DNA of 57,731 bases from Comamonadaceae bacterium CG12_big_fil_rev_8_21_14_0_65_59_15 (GTDB lineage: Bacteria > Pseudomonadota > Gammaproteobacteria > Burkholderiales > Burkholderiaceae_C), in the NCBI GenBank assembly GCA_002786915.1, contig PCUV01000106.1, positions 1-57,731 of the forward strand, in the 5' to 3' direction. The translations under genes were made by a program, and so were the position numbers. How positions within the stretch are numbered: position 1 is the stretch's first letter; the number at the start of each line of letters is the position of its first letter. Under the pieces are notes generated by a model that was given only the letters and a program-made list of their open reading frames with translations, was not told the origin of the DNA and ran no database searches. This document shows positions 24,361 to 32,936 of the stretch, one piece after another.

Positions 24361-25248
24361 ATGAGCAAGCCCAAACTTATGCATCTTTCACTCAACGTTC
24401 CTACACCGCTGGAATACTTTGCCTCGCTGGTGCACAGCGACGCAGACTTTCCCCTGCTTGAAGCGGCGGTGAGCCTGGCGCAAGACGAATACCCGGAGCT
24501 GGCTGTGCAGCAGGTGTTGGGAGAGGTGGACCAGCTGCTGGCGCGCCTGACGCGGCGACTTCCAGCCGACGCTGGGCCTTTGCAACGGTTGCGCGCGCTC
24601 AGCCAGTTCATGTACCGTGACCTGAATTTTGGCGGCAACTTCAACAACTACACCGACCCCGACAACAGCTACGTGCACGTGGTGTTGCGCACGCGCCTGG
24701 CGATACCGATCTCTTTGGCTGTGATCTGGCTGGAGCTGGCCCAGGGCATTGGCCTGAAAGCGCGCGGTGTGTCTTTTCCGGGGCACTTCATGGTCAAGGT
24801 GAACCTGAGCGAAGGCCAGGTGGTGATCGACCCCTTGAGCGGTCAATCGCTGAGCCGCGAAGACCTGTCCGAGCGCCTGGAGCCGTATCGCAACCTGGCG
24901 GGCCTGGTGGACGAGCAAGAGCTGCCGCTGGGCCTGTACTTGCAGGCGGCGCAGCCGCGCGAGATCATTGCGCGCATGTTGCATAACCTGAAAGAAATCC
25001 ACGCGGCGCAAGAAGATTGGGCGCGCCTGATTTCGGTGCAGGACCGGCTCATCGTGTTGTTGCCCGACGCCTGGACCGAAGTGCGTGACTGCGGCTTGGC
25101 GCACGCCGAAGCCGGCCACCCCGGGCGCGCCCTGGAAGACCTGGAAACCTATTTGGCCAACACGGCTGAGGTGAGCGCACCCGGTCAATATTCTGATCGG
25201 GTGGCTATTGCGCGTCGCGTATCCGAGTTGCGCCGCACCATCAGTTGA
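24361..25248 (+). CDS. SirB1-family transglutaminase-like/TPR protein
   Basis: This 295-residue SirB1/YchA family protein has a transglutaminase-like N-terminal domain (DPDNSYVHVVLRTRLAIPISLAVIW, VSFPGHFMVK, DPLSGQSL) and a C-terminal TPR-like region (MLHNLKEIHAAQEDWARLI; AEAGHPGRALEDLETYL). The catalytic Cys of true transglutaminases is not evident. The ATG at 24361 is 16 bases after murJ; another ATG at 24379 is possible. The function of the family is poorly known. Confidence 0.85.
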   Translation: MSKPKLMHLSLNVPTPLEYFASLVHSDADFPLLEAAVSLAQDEYPELAVQQVLGEVDQLLARLTRRLPADAGPLQRLRALSQFMYRDLNFGGNFNNYTDPDNSYVHVVLRTRLAIPISLAVIWLELAQGIGLKARGVSFPGHFMVKVNLSEGQVVIDPLSGQSLSREDLSERLEPYRNLAGLVDEQELPLGLYLQAAQPREIIARMLHNLKEIHAAQEDWARLISVQDRLIVLLPDAWTEVRDCGLAHAEAGHPGRALEDLETYLANTAEVSAPGQYSDRVAIARRVSELRRTIS

Positions 25249-25306
25249 TCACGTCGTTACAGTTGGGTTTAAGCCATCAGAAAGCTTTATTGAAAGGGCG
25301 ATAGGC

Positions 25307-26101
25307 ATGGATTTGGGTATTGCGGGTAAGTGGGCCTTGGTATGTGGTGCCAGCCGCGGGCTGGGTCTGGGGTGTGCCCGGGCGCTGGCGCAAGAAGGTG
25401 TGCATGTGCTGATGGTGGCACGTGGCGCCCCCGCTTTGCAGCAAGCTGCGGCGCAGTTAAGCGCTGATTGCGCAGACGCAGCAAGGGCTACCGTCGAATA
25501 TGTTGCTGCAGACATCACCACGCAAGAGGGCCGCCGGGCGGTGTTTGCGTACCGGCGCGACTTTGACATCGTGGTCACCAACGCGGGCGGCCCCCCGGCG
25601 GGCAATTTCCGTGATTGGACGCGCGACAACTGGGTAGCGGCACTCGACGCCAACATGCTCACCCCTATCGAGCTGATCAAAGCCACAGTGGACGGCATGG
25701 CCGCACGCGGCTTTGGTCGTATCGTCAACATCACCTCCAGCGCGGTCAAGGCACCCATCGACGTGCTGGGGCTGTCCAACGGCGCGCGCAGCGGTCTCAC
25801 TGGCTTTGTGGCGGGCACAGCACGCAGTGGGCTGGCGGCCAGTGGCGTCACCATCAACAATCTGCTTCCGGGTGCGTTTGACACCGATCGTTTGCGCGCC
25901 GTGATGCAGGCCAATGCCGACAAGGCGGGCAAAGCGCTTGCTGATGCGATGCAATCACGTCGCCAGAGTATTCCTGCACGCCGCTTTGGCACGCCGGATG
26001 AATTTGGTGCCATCTGTGCTTTTTTGTGCAGCCAGCACGCGGGCTACATCACCGGGCAAAATATCCTGGCCGACGGGGGTGCTTACCCCGGAACATTCTG
26101 A
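25307..26101 (+). CDS. Atypical SDR-family oxidoreductase lacking the Tyr-Lys pair
   Basis: This 264-residue Rossmann protein has the cofactor motif CGASRGLGLG near residue 12, TNAGGPP near 86 and the C-terminal ADGGAYPGTF. The catalytic region reads NITSSAVKAPIDVLGLSNGARSG: the Ser is there, but Tyr-x3-Lys is replaced by Ser/Asn and Arg. Related 'SDR' proteins with LSN-x2-R exist, so this is a subfamily trait rather than a mutation. The ATG at 25307 follows an AAGGGCGATAGG stretch. It is 58 bases after the SirB1 gene and 21 before a Bug-type binding protein. Confidence 0.8.
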   Translation: MDLGIAGKWALVCGASRGLGLGCARALAQEGVHVLMVARGAPALQQAAAQLSADCADAARATVEYVAADITTQEGRRAVFAYRRDFDIVVTNAGGPPAGNFRDWTRDNWVAALDANMLTPIELIKATVDGMAARGFGRIVNITSSAVKAPIDVLGLSNGARSGLTGFVAGTARSGLAASGVTINNLLPGAFDTDRLRAVMQANADKAGKALADAMQSRRQSIPARRFGTPDEFGAICAFLCSQHAGYITGQNILADGGAYPGTF

Positions 26102-26122
26102 TTTTTTTTAAAGGAGTTTTTG

Positions 26123-27109
26123 ATGCGTTCTCTCCCGCTTCTTTCCAATCTTAAAAAAGTGGCCAAAGCGCTGGCTCTGACCACGCTGCTTTGCGCGGGT
26201 GCTGTCCAGGCGCAAAGTGGCCCGGTCAAGCTGATGGTGGGTTTCCCGGCCGGTGGCGGTACCGACGCCATCGCGCGCATCCTGGCCGACAAGCTCAAAG
26301 ACCCGCTGGGGGTGTCGGTGGTGGTCGAGAACAAGGCGGGCGCTGGCGGCCAGATTGCCGCACAAACGCTCAAGGCGGCCGCGCCCGACGGCAACACACT
26401 GTTTTTGTCGCACGACCACACCATCACTATCTTGCCGCTGGTGCTCAAGAACCCGGGTTATGACAGCCACAAAGACTTTGTGCCCGTGGCCGGTTTTGCC
26501 ACGTTTGTGAATGGTCTGGCGCTCTCTGGCGGCACACCTGCCAAGAGCCTGGCCGAGTATGTGGCCTGGGTGCAAAAGCAGGGCAAGGGGCAGGGCACGG
26601 TGGGCGTACCGGCACCGGCGTCGGTGCCAGAGTTTTTGGTGAAGGTGCTGGGCCAGAAATACAAGCTTGACCTGCAAGCCGCACCGTACCGTGGCAGCGC
26701 ACCCATGATGGCCGACATGCTGGGCAACCAGATCAGCGCGGGTGTGGGCTCGGTGCCCGACTTCATTGAAAACCAGAAGGCCGGCAAGATCCGCATGGTG
26801 GCGGTCATTGGCGACAAGCGCCAGGCCGCGCTGCCCGACGTGCCCACCTTTGCCGAACTGGGCCTGGCTGGTTTTGAGGACATTCCGTACTACGGCATCT
26901 TTGCCCCCAAGGGCACGCCGCAAGCCACGCTGGACAAATTGGCTGCTGCCGCGGCCAAGGTGATTGCGCTGCCCGAGGTACACCAGCGCCTGACGGCGAT
27001 GGGCCTGACGGTGGGCTTCATGACCGGCACGCAACTGGCCAACCGCGAGCAGGCCTACGCCAAAACCTGGGCGCGCATCATCGCCGACAGCGGTTTCAAG
27101 GCGCAGTAA
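26123..27109 (+). CDS. Bug-family tripartite tricarboxylate transporter substrate-binding protein
   Basis: This 328-residue periplasmic solute-binding protein has a signal peptide (about residues 1-30, cleavage after VQA) and the Bug/TctC body with VKLMVGFPAGGGTDAIAR, VVENKAGAGGQIA and PDVPTFAELGL. Bug proteins bind small carboxylates for TctAB-type transporters or act as sensors; the ligand cannot be predicted. AAAGGAG stands 7-8 bases before the ATG. No TctA or TctB gene is adjacent, as is common for Bug genes in Burkholderiales. Confidence 0.9.
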   Translation: MRSLPLLSNLKKVAKALALTTLLCAGAVQAQSGPVKLMVGFPAGGGTDAIARILADKLKDPLGVSVVVENKAGAGGQIAAQTLKAAAPDGNTLFLSHDHTITILPLVLKNPGYDSHKDFVPVAGFATFVNGLALSGGTPAKSLAEYVAWVQKQGKGQGTVGVPAPASVPEFLVKVLGQKYKLDLQAAPYRGSAPMMADMLGNQISAGVGSVPDFIENQKAGKIRMVAVIGDKRQAALPDVPTFAELGLAGFEDIPYYGIFAPKGTPQATLDKLAAAAAKVIALPEVHQRLTAMGLTVGFMTGTQLANREQAYAKTWARIIADSGFKAQ

Positions 27110-27127
27110 CTTCTGTCGTTGCGTCGG

Positions 27128-28033
27128 CTATCGGCGTGACGACACGACAATGCCGCCCACAATCATGACAAACGCCAGCGCGTGGTAGGCGCGCGGCGGC
27201 TCGCCCAGGAACACGCCCGATAGCACGGCGGTAAACAGCGGTGTGAGGTTGATGAAAAACCCGGCCACCTGTGGCCCTGCGCGCGCCACGCCCGCGCCCC
27301 AGGCGCGGTAGGCCAATACGGCCGGAAACAATGCGATGAACGCCAGCGCCGCAGCCGTGGACCAGCTCACGGTGAGTCGGCCCAAGCCTAGCGCCCATTC
27401 GGTGCCGGCAAACAGCCCAGCCCAACCCAGGCCAAAAACGATCTGCGCCAGCAAAAAGGCTGCCCAGTTGGTGCGGATTGCGGTGGGCTCTGTGGTGGGG
27501 TGCGCCAGCATCCAGCTGTAGTAGGCCCAGCCCGCAGAGGCCAGCAGCATATAAATATCGCCTGGCACCAGGCGCACCTGCAGCAGCACATCGAGCTGGC
27601 CGCGGCCCAGCACCACCATCACGCCCAAGATCGACAGCACGGCGCCCAACCATTGCCGCTTCGAAATGGGCATACCAAAGAACAACCGACCAATCAGCAG
27701 CATGAACACCGGCGTGATGGACCCCACTAGCGTGACGTTGATCGGCGTGGATGTCTTTAGCGACAGGTACAGCAGCGCGTTGTAGCCCCCAATAGCCAGT
27801 AGCGCCAGGCCAGCAAAGCGCCGCCAATTGCGCCACAAACCACTGTTGGCGCGCAACACGGGTGCGGCCAGCGGCAGCAACAGTACAAACGCAGTAACCC
27901 AGCGCAATAGATTCAGTGTCATGGGCGACACCTGGTCGGCGATCACGCGCCCTACCACCGCATTGCCGGCCCAGAACAGCGGCGGCAGCGTCAGTAGTAA
28001 CGCCGCCTTGGCAGTGACATGTGGCACCTTCAC
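27128..28033 (-). CDS. EamA/DMT-family transporter
   Basis: This 301-residue inner-membrane protein has ten hydrophobic segments arranged as two EamA repeats (WAGNAVVGR in the first; a second begins at PGDIYMLLASAGWAYYSWML). Such proteins export metabolites or amino acids. The start codon overlaps the stop of the GGDEF-EAL gene (ATGA), so the two are translated together. The substrate is unknown. Confidence 0.85.
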   Translation of the reverse strand: MKVPHVTAKAALLLTLPPLFWAGNAVVGRVIADQVSPMTLNLLRWVTAFVLLLPLAAPVLRANSGLWRNWRRFAGLALLAIGGYNALLYLSLKTSTPINVTLVGSITPVFMLLIGRLFFGMPISKRQWLGAVLSILGVMVVLGRGQLDVLLQVRLVPGDIYMLLASAGWAYYSWMLAHPTTEPTAIRTNWAAFLLAQIVFGLGWAGLFAGTEWALGLGRLTVSWSTAAALAFIALFPAVLAYRAWGAGVARAGPQVAGFFINLTPLFTAVLSGVFLGEPPRAYHALAFVMIVGGIVVSSRR

Positions 28034-30321
28034 ATGGGCGCCTTCAGGCTGGGCAACAGGTGTTCAAAGTCTGCCAGTGGGCAAGGTTTGCCAAACAGGT
28101 AACCCTGGTATAGCGTGCACCCATTGGCTGCCAAAAAGTCTTGCTGCGACTGCGTTTCCACGCCCTCGGCAATGACTTCCAGCGACAGGTGTTGCGCCAT
28201 GCCGATGATGGTTTGGACGATCATGTCGTCGCCGGGTTTGATGCCGATATTGCGCACAAAAGACTGGTCGATCTTGAGCTGGTCCAGCGGCAGTTGAGTC
28301 AGGTAACTCAGCGACGACTGGCCGGTACCAAAGTCGTCGATGGAAAATCGCACGCCCAATTGCCGGATCGCATTCATGGTGGCAATGGTTTCATGCACAT
28401 CCATCAGCACCAGCGACTCAGTGAGCTCGAGCTTCAGGTTGGCTGGCGCAACGCCAGTCTCTTCAAGAACACCGCGCACGACATCGATAAAGTCTTTTTG
28501 GCGGAATTGGCGCGCGCTGACGTTCACCGCCAATTGCAGATGCGTGGTTTGCGCCGACTGCTGCCAGCGCTTGAGCTGCGCGCACGCGGTGCGCAATACC
28601 CACAAGCCAATCTGGTTGATCAGGTCGCTTTCTTCTGCCACCGGGATAAATTCCACCGGTGGCACCATGCCGCGTTGCGGATGCTGCCAGCGGATGAGTA
28701 CTTCCGCGCCTATCACCGCACCGCTGCGGCTGACCTGCGCCTGGTAATACAGCACAAACTGCTGATGTGCAATGGCGGCTTGCAGATCAGCTTCGAGCTG
28801 GCTGTGCGCCGTAATGTTGGCCTGCATTTGCGGGTCAAAAAAGCACAGCTTGTTGCGCCCCAGCGACTTGGACTGGTACATGGCAATGTCAGCCTGCTTG
28901 AGCAGATCAGCAGACGACGGCATGGGGCTCCCGCCAAAAACCACGGCCCCCATGCTGGCGCTGCTTTTAAAGCTTTGTCCATCGGCTTCAAACGGGAGGT
29001 TGAGCGTGACGAGCATTTTTTCGCCAATGCGCCGCGACATCTCGGCGGCTTCAAGTGGGTTGGACGACAAGGCCTCGAGCAGGATGATGAATTCGTCGCC
29101 ACCAAAACGAGCCACCGTATCCACATTGCGCACGCTTTGCTGCATGCGCCCGGCGACCTGCTTGAGCAATACATCACCAGCATCGTGACCGAGCGTGTCG
29201 TTGATGGTCTTGAAGTTGTCCAGGTCCAGAAACAACAGTGCACCATATTTGTTGCTGCGTTCGCTGCTGGCAAGCGCACGGCTCAAACGATCCATCAGCA
29301 GCATGCGGTTGGGCAAACCGGTGAGGTAGTCATAAAACGCCAGTTGCTCGACCTTGGCTTTTGATGCCTTGATGTCGTTACGCGCCTGCGCCATGCGCGT
29401 CCAATACCAGCCTGCCAGCACGCCGACGGCTACCACCATAGCTGCAAAGAGCCCCGCCATCCAGAGGATGAACTTACGTTCAATCTGCCAGCGCGCCAGT
29501 GCCGAACGCAGGGGAATGCTGGCTACTACCAGCAGATCGTCATAGATCACCGGCAAGGCTACCACCAGCGCGTCGCTTTGGCTCAAGCGTGCGGGGGCTT
29601 GCTGGGCCAAGCCGTTGGTCGCCGGGTTGACTGGGGTAGCCAACTGGCTGCCGATCAGGTCGCGCTGCATCGGGTCGCTGGTGATCAGCATGGCGTTGCT
29701 GCGCTCTAGCGTCACTTCTAGACCGTCGATGTCGGCACCTTGCAACAAGATGGTATTGAGTTGAATCAGCAGCACCTCGGCCACCGCCAGCACTTTGGTA
29801 CCGTTGGCGGTACGGATATGGCGTGCCATGAAAATCACGTCTTCAGCGCTGTCCAAACTGCGCTGGGGCGCGCTGATGGTCAGTGTGGCAACGTTGCTTG
29901 CCAGCGCACGCGCCAAAAAATCAGCAGGTAGCCCGATAGAAGGTGGTGGCAGCAGGTCGGACGAGGCCAGCGTGTGCCCCCGCGCATCGACCAGCGCCAG
30001 GCGGCGCAAGATCAGGTTTTGCCGCACGATGACGCGTAGTGCGTGGTTGAGGGCGGTAGCGTTGAACTGTTCAATTTGCTGTGTGCCCAGGTCTTGCGTT
30101 TCCTCCACACTGGCCAGCAGTACGTCAGCATCGACCAGGCTGCGGTTGAGTGCTGCCACCGCCCCATTGGCAAAGCGACTGGCCTGCAATGCGGTGTCGT
30201 GCAAAGCGGTGTCGTGCTCTTCCCAGATCAACGCCGCAGCGGCCAGCGCAATGGCCACCAGAAAGGTGGCAACCACAGAGGCTACGACACCAAAAATACG
30301 CAGTTTGCGCCGCAACTTCAT
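28030..30321 (-). CDS. Membrane GGDEF-EAL cyclic-di-GMP protein
   Basis: This is a 763-residue protein. TM helix 1 (about 9-32), a periplasmic sensor region (33-282, Cache-like), TM helix 2 (about 284-307), a GGDEF domain (about 328-495) and an EAL domain (about 508-760). The GGDEF motif is intact (407-411) and an I-site RxxD (398-401) precedes it. The EAL motif reads EVL (540-542), with NVSARQF, ELTES, DDFGTG, KIDQSF and EGVET conserved, so phosphodiesterase activity is plausible. Start ATG at 30321 (MKLRRKL). It is coupled to the EamA gene. The signal is unknown. Confidence 0.92.
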   Translation of the reverse strand: MKLRRKLRIFGVVASVVATFLVAIALAAAALIWEEHDTALHDTALQASRFANGAVAALNRSLVDADVLLASVEETQDLGTQQIEQFNATALNHALRVIVRQNLILRRLALVDARGHTLASSDLLPPPSIGLPADFLARALASNVATLTISAPQRSLDSAEDVIFMARHIRTANGTKVLAVAEVLLIQLNTILLQGADIDGLEVTLERSNAMLITSDPMQRDLIGSQLATPVNPATNGLAQQAPARLSQSDALVVALPVIYDDLLVVASIPLRSALARWQIERKFILWMAGLFAAMVVAVGVLAGWYWTRMAQARNDIKASKAKVEQLAFYDYLTGLPNRMLLMDRLSRALASSERSNKYGALLFLDLDNFKTINDTLGHDAGDVLLKQVAGRMQQSVRNVDTVARFGGDEFIILLEALSSNPLEAAEMSRRIGEKMLVTLNLPFEADGQSFKSSASMGAVVFGGSPMPSSADLLKQADIAMYQSKSLGRNKLCFFDPQMQANITAHSQLEADLQAAIAHQQFVLYYQAQVSRSGAVIGAEVLIRWQHPQRGMVPPVEFIPVAEESDLINQIGLWVLRTACAQLKRWQQSAQTTHLQLAVNVSARQFRQKDFIDVVRGVLEETGVAPANLKLELTESLVLMDVHETIATMNAIRQLGVRFSIDDFGTGQSSLSYLTQLPLDQLKIDQSFVRNIGIKPGDDMIVQTIIGMAQHLSLEVIAEGVETQSQQDFLAANGCTLYQGYLFGKPCPLADFEHLLPSLKAPM

Positions 30322-30488
30322 GGTGCCGAGCCGATGTTGACGACCGGTTTCAGCGTTTGCTGCCAAACCTGTCTGCCTTTGGCGCCGTAGCGCGCCAGCC
30401 AGCGTGGCAGCAAGCTCGTCGGACGACGCAGAAAGGAGTGGATGTAAAGAAATGACATGAGGGCATCGAATATACCCATTTCTGACAT
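30318..30488 (-). CDS. Possible small protein upstream of the GGDEF-EAL gene
   Basis: A 56-codon frame (MSEMGIFDALMSFLYIH...) ends in a TGA that overlaps the ATG of the GGDEF-EAL gene (ATGA), a hallmark of coupled genes in this window. It is moderately basic (FLRRP, RWLARYGAKGR). No clear ribosome site is seen, and I recognise no family. It could be a leader peptide or chance. Confidence 0.3.
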   Translation of the reverse strand: MSEMGIFDALMSFLYIHSFLRRPTSLLPRWLARYGAKGRQVWQQTLKPVVNIGSAP

Positions 30489-30553
30489 CCGAGCGGGTTC
30501 AAGTTTGATTTCGTGGCAACATCCGGTTAACCATTCCAACCAGGAGATATGTC

Positions 30554-31549
30554 ATGTCAGACCAGACCTCACGCGCCATTTGCATCGACCAGCACGGCGG
30601 CCCCGAGCAGCTCAAGCTGGTACAAGTACCGGTGGGTGACCCCGGCCCGGGTGAAATCCGTATTCGTCACCGCGCGGTGGGGCTGAACTTCATCGACGTC
30701 TATCAGCGCAGTGGCCTGTACCCGATGCAGTTACCGGTGCAACTTGGCATGGAAGCCGCTGGTGTGGTGGAAGCGGTTGGCGCGGGCGTCACGCACCTGC
30801 GTGTCGGTGACCGCGCGGCTTATGCCAGCCAGCCCCCGGGCAGCTATTGCGACCTGCGTGTGATGCCGGCCAAATGCGTCTGCCGCTTGCCGGCGGACAT
30901 CGACTTTGTTACCGGCGCGGCGATGATGCTCAAGGGCTTGACGGCGCAGTACCTGCTGCGCCGCTGCCAGCCACAGGGTGGGCTGAACGCCGGTGACTTT
31001 GTGCTGTTTCATGCCGCCGCTGGTGGCGTCGGGTTGATTGCTTCGCAGTGGGCTAAGGCATTGGGCTTGCGCCTGATCGGTACTGCGGGCTCTGACCAAA
31101 AGTGTGCTCTGGCGCTTGCCAATGGGGCAGAGTTTGCTATTAATTATGCAAAAGAAGATTTTCTGGCACGGGTCAAGGACATCACCGCTGGCAAGGGGGT
31201 CAAGGTGGTCTATGACTCGGTGGGTAAAGACACCTGGGACAAATCACTGGACTGTCTGAGCCCGTTTGGTCTGATGGTCAGCTTTGGCAACGCATCCGGC
31301 CCGGTGGCGCCGTTTGCGCCCGGCATTCTGGGCCCCAAGGGCTCGATTTACGTCACACGCCAGACGCTGTTTAGCCACATCACGACACGTGAATCAACCC
31401 AGGCCATGGCCGACGAGCTGTTTGCTGTGGTCAGCAGCGGCCAGGTGAAGGTTCACATCGCGCAGCGTTACAAGCTTGAAGACGTGCAGCAGGCGCACCG
31501 CGACCTGGAAGCACGCAAGACCACCGGTTGCACGGTGCTGACGCTGTAG
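30554..31549 (+). CDS. NADPH:quinone oxidoreductase (Qor-like, MDR family)
   Basis: This 331-residue zeta-crystallin-type quinone oxidoreductase of the medium-chain dehydrogenase family has GLNFIDVYQRSGLYP near residue 43, MEAAGVVEAVG near 66 and the nucleotide motif AAGGVGLIASQWAK near 152. No zinc-ligand cysteines are seen, as expected for quinone reductases. It reduces quinones with NADPH in the cytoplasm. AGGAGATAT stands before the ATG. It is a single-gene unit ended by a C-rich hairpin. Confidence 0.9.
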   Translation: MSDQTSRAICIDQHGGPEQLKLVQVPVGDPGPGEIRIRHRAVGLNFIDVYQRSGLYPMQLPVQLGMEAAGVVEAVGAGVTHLRVGDRAAYASQPPGSYCDLRVMPAKCVCRLPADIDFVTGAAMMLKGLTAQYLLRRCQPQGGLNAGDFVLFHAAAGGVGLIASQWAKALGLRLIGTAGSDQKCALALANGAEFAINYAKEDFLARVKDITAGKGVKVVYDSVGKDTWDKSLDCLSPFGLMVSFGNASGPVAPFAPGILGPKGSIYVTRQTLFSHITTRESTQAMADELFAVVSSGQVKVHIAQRYKLEDVQQAHRDLEARKTTGCTVLTL

Positions 31550-31576
31550 TCACTCAGACGCGGTGAATGTTTTGCT

Positions 31577-31599
31577 CCTTCCCCCCCATTGGGGGAAGG
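31577..31599. terminator. CCTTCCCCC/GGGGGAAGG hairpin between convergent genes
   Basis: Perfect 9-bp arms (31577-31585 and 31591-31599) surround CCATT. It lies between qor (plus) and the Bcr/CflA gene (minus). There is no T-run on the plus strand, so efficiency is uncertain. Confidence 0.5.
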
Positions 31600-31611
31600 T
31601 CGGGATGGGGG

Positions 31612-32811
31612 CTAGCCGTGCCGCTGCACCAGCGTCCAGGCGCACAGCGCAATCAGCGCGCTCCAGAACCAGATGCCCAGCGTCATCGGCAGCACATTAG
31701 CGCCTAGGTGGCTGCCCAGCCAAGCGCCCATGGCAAAGGCGCTGACCATCATGGCAAAACCATTCAGCGCCGAGGCCGCACCGGCAGCTTGTGGAAACGG
31801 CCCCACGGCACCACTCTGGCCACAGGGCTGGTGGATGCCGTGGCCGATCATGAACAATGTTTGTGGCAGCATGAGGGTCGCCACGCTGACCCAGCCCAGC
31901 AGGCTCAACCCAGCCATCAGCGTGCCACCGGACAAAGTCAATACTCCCGCAATCGCCACGCTGCGACGCACGCCCCAGCGCGCCAGCAACGCGCGGCAGA
32001 CAAAGGTGCCCACAATGTAGGCTACCGAGTTGAGCGCCATCACCGCGCCATACTGCGTTTTGCTCAGGCCCAGCACGCCGGTAAAGACAAACGACGACGC
32101 CGCCAGAAAAGTGAACAGGCCAGCGTAGGAACACGCCGACAGCGCAGAAAACGCCAGGAACGTGCGGTTGGCAGCAATCTGCCGCCAGGTCGCCCACAGC
32201 GTGCAGGGTTCCAGCGCGCGCGGATTTTTTTGCGGCACGGTTTCGGTAAAGCGCCAGACCACCAGTGCCAGGCTGGCTGCCGCAAAGACGCCCAGCGCCA
32301 GCAGTGCATAGCGCCAGCCCAGTTGCTCGGTCAGCAGGCCGCCGCTGGGTGCACTCAGACAGGCAATGAGGCCTAAGCCGCTCAGACCCTGGCTCATCAC
32401 GCGTGCACCTTCTACTGGCTGGTACAGGTCACGCACGATGGCGCGCGCGCACATCACCGCCGCACCCATGGCTGCACCCTGCACGCTGCGCCAGAAAATC
32501 AGCCAACCGATGTCGGGTGCCGCCGCACTGGCCAGTGCCGCAACCACGTAGGCACCCAGCCCGGCCAGCAGCACGGGTTTGCGGCCAAAGCGGTCCGACA
32601 GCGGCCCCCAGACCAGTTGCGACACGCCAAACGCCAGCAGCAAGGCGCTCAAGGTCAGTTGCGTCTGCGCCATGCTGGCCGACAAGTCGCTGCGCAGCAC
32701 CGGCAGCGCCGGCAGGTACAGATCGGTAGTAATCGGTTGCAGGCCCAGCAGCAGCGACAGCAGCAGCACGACGCTGCCGCGCGCTAGTGTGGTCGGTTGC
32801 GAGTGGATCAT
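31612..32811 (-). CDS. Bcr/CflA-family MFS multidrug transporter
   Basis: This 399-residue, 12-helix MFS protein resembles Bcr/CflA drug exporters: TTDLYLPALPVL after the first helix, GPLSDRFGRKPVLL (signature A) in the 2-3 loop and ARAIVRDLY after helix 4. It should export hydrophobic drugs or dipeptides by proton antiport. The ATG at 32811 gives MIHSQPTTLA. It is divergent from the diguanylate cyclase gene. Confidence 0.88.
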   Translation of the reverse strand: MIHSQPTTLARGSVVLLLSLLLGLQPITTDLYLPALPVLRSDLSASMAQTQLTLSALLLAFGVSQLVWGPLSDRFGRKPVLLAGLGAYVVAALASAAAPDIGWLIFWRSVQGAAMGAAVMCARAIVRDLYQPVEGARVMSQGLSGLGLIACLSAPSGGLLTEQLGWRYALLALGVFAAASLALVVWRFTETVPQKNPRALEPCTLWATWRQIAANRTFLAFSALSACSYAGLFTFLAASSFVFTGVLGLSKTQYGAVMALNSVAYIVGTFVCRALLARWGVRRSVAIAGVLTLSGGTLMAGLSLLGWVSVATLMLPQTLFMIGHGIHQPCGQSGAVGPFPQAAGAASALNGFAMMVSAFAMGAWLGSHLGANVLPMTLGIWFWSALIALCAWTLVQRHG

Positions 32812-32936
32812 GTGACGAGGTTATCAGATGCGAGTCGCCCGGCTACTGGTGGTTTATGCGTGTCGGTTGATATGTGTCAAATGAGTGCCCGTGGGGCTGT
32901 GCTATCACCCCCATCATGACTGAAAAAGAAGGTCAC

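Noticed and set aside
22731..24647. A 638-codon minus-strand frame across murJ
   Set aside because: The translation is His/Gln/Arg-rich and repetitive, typical of an antisense shadow; murJ is clear on the other strand.
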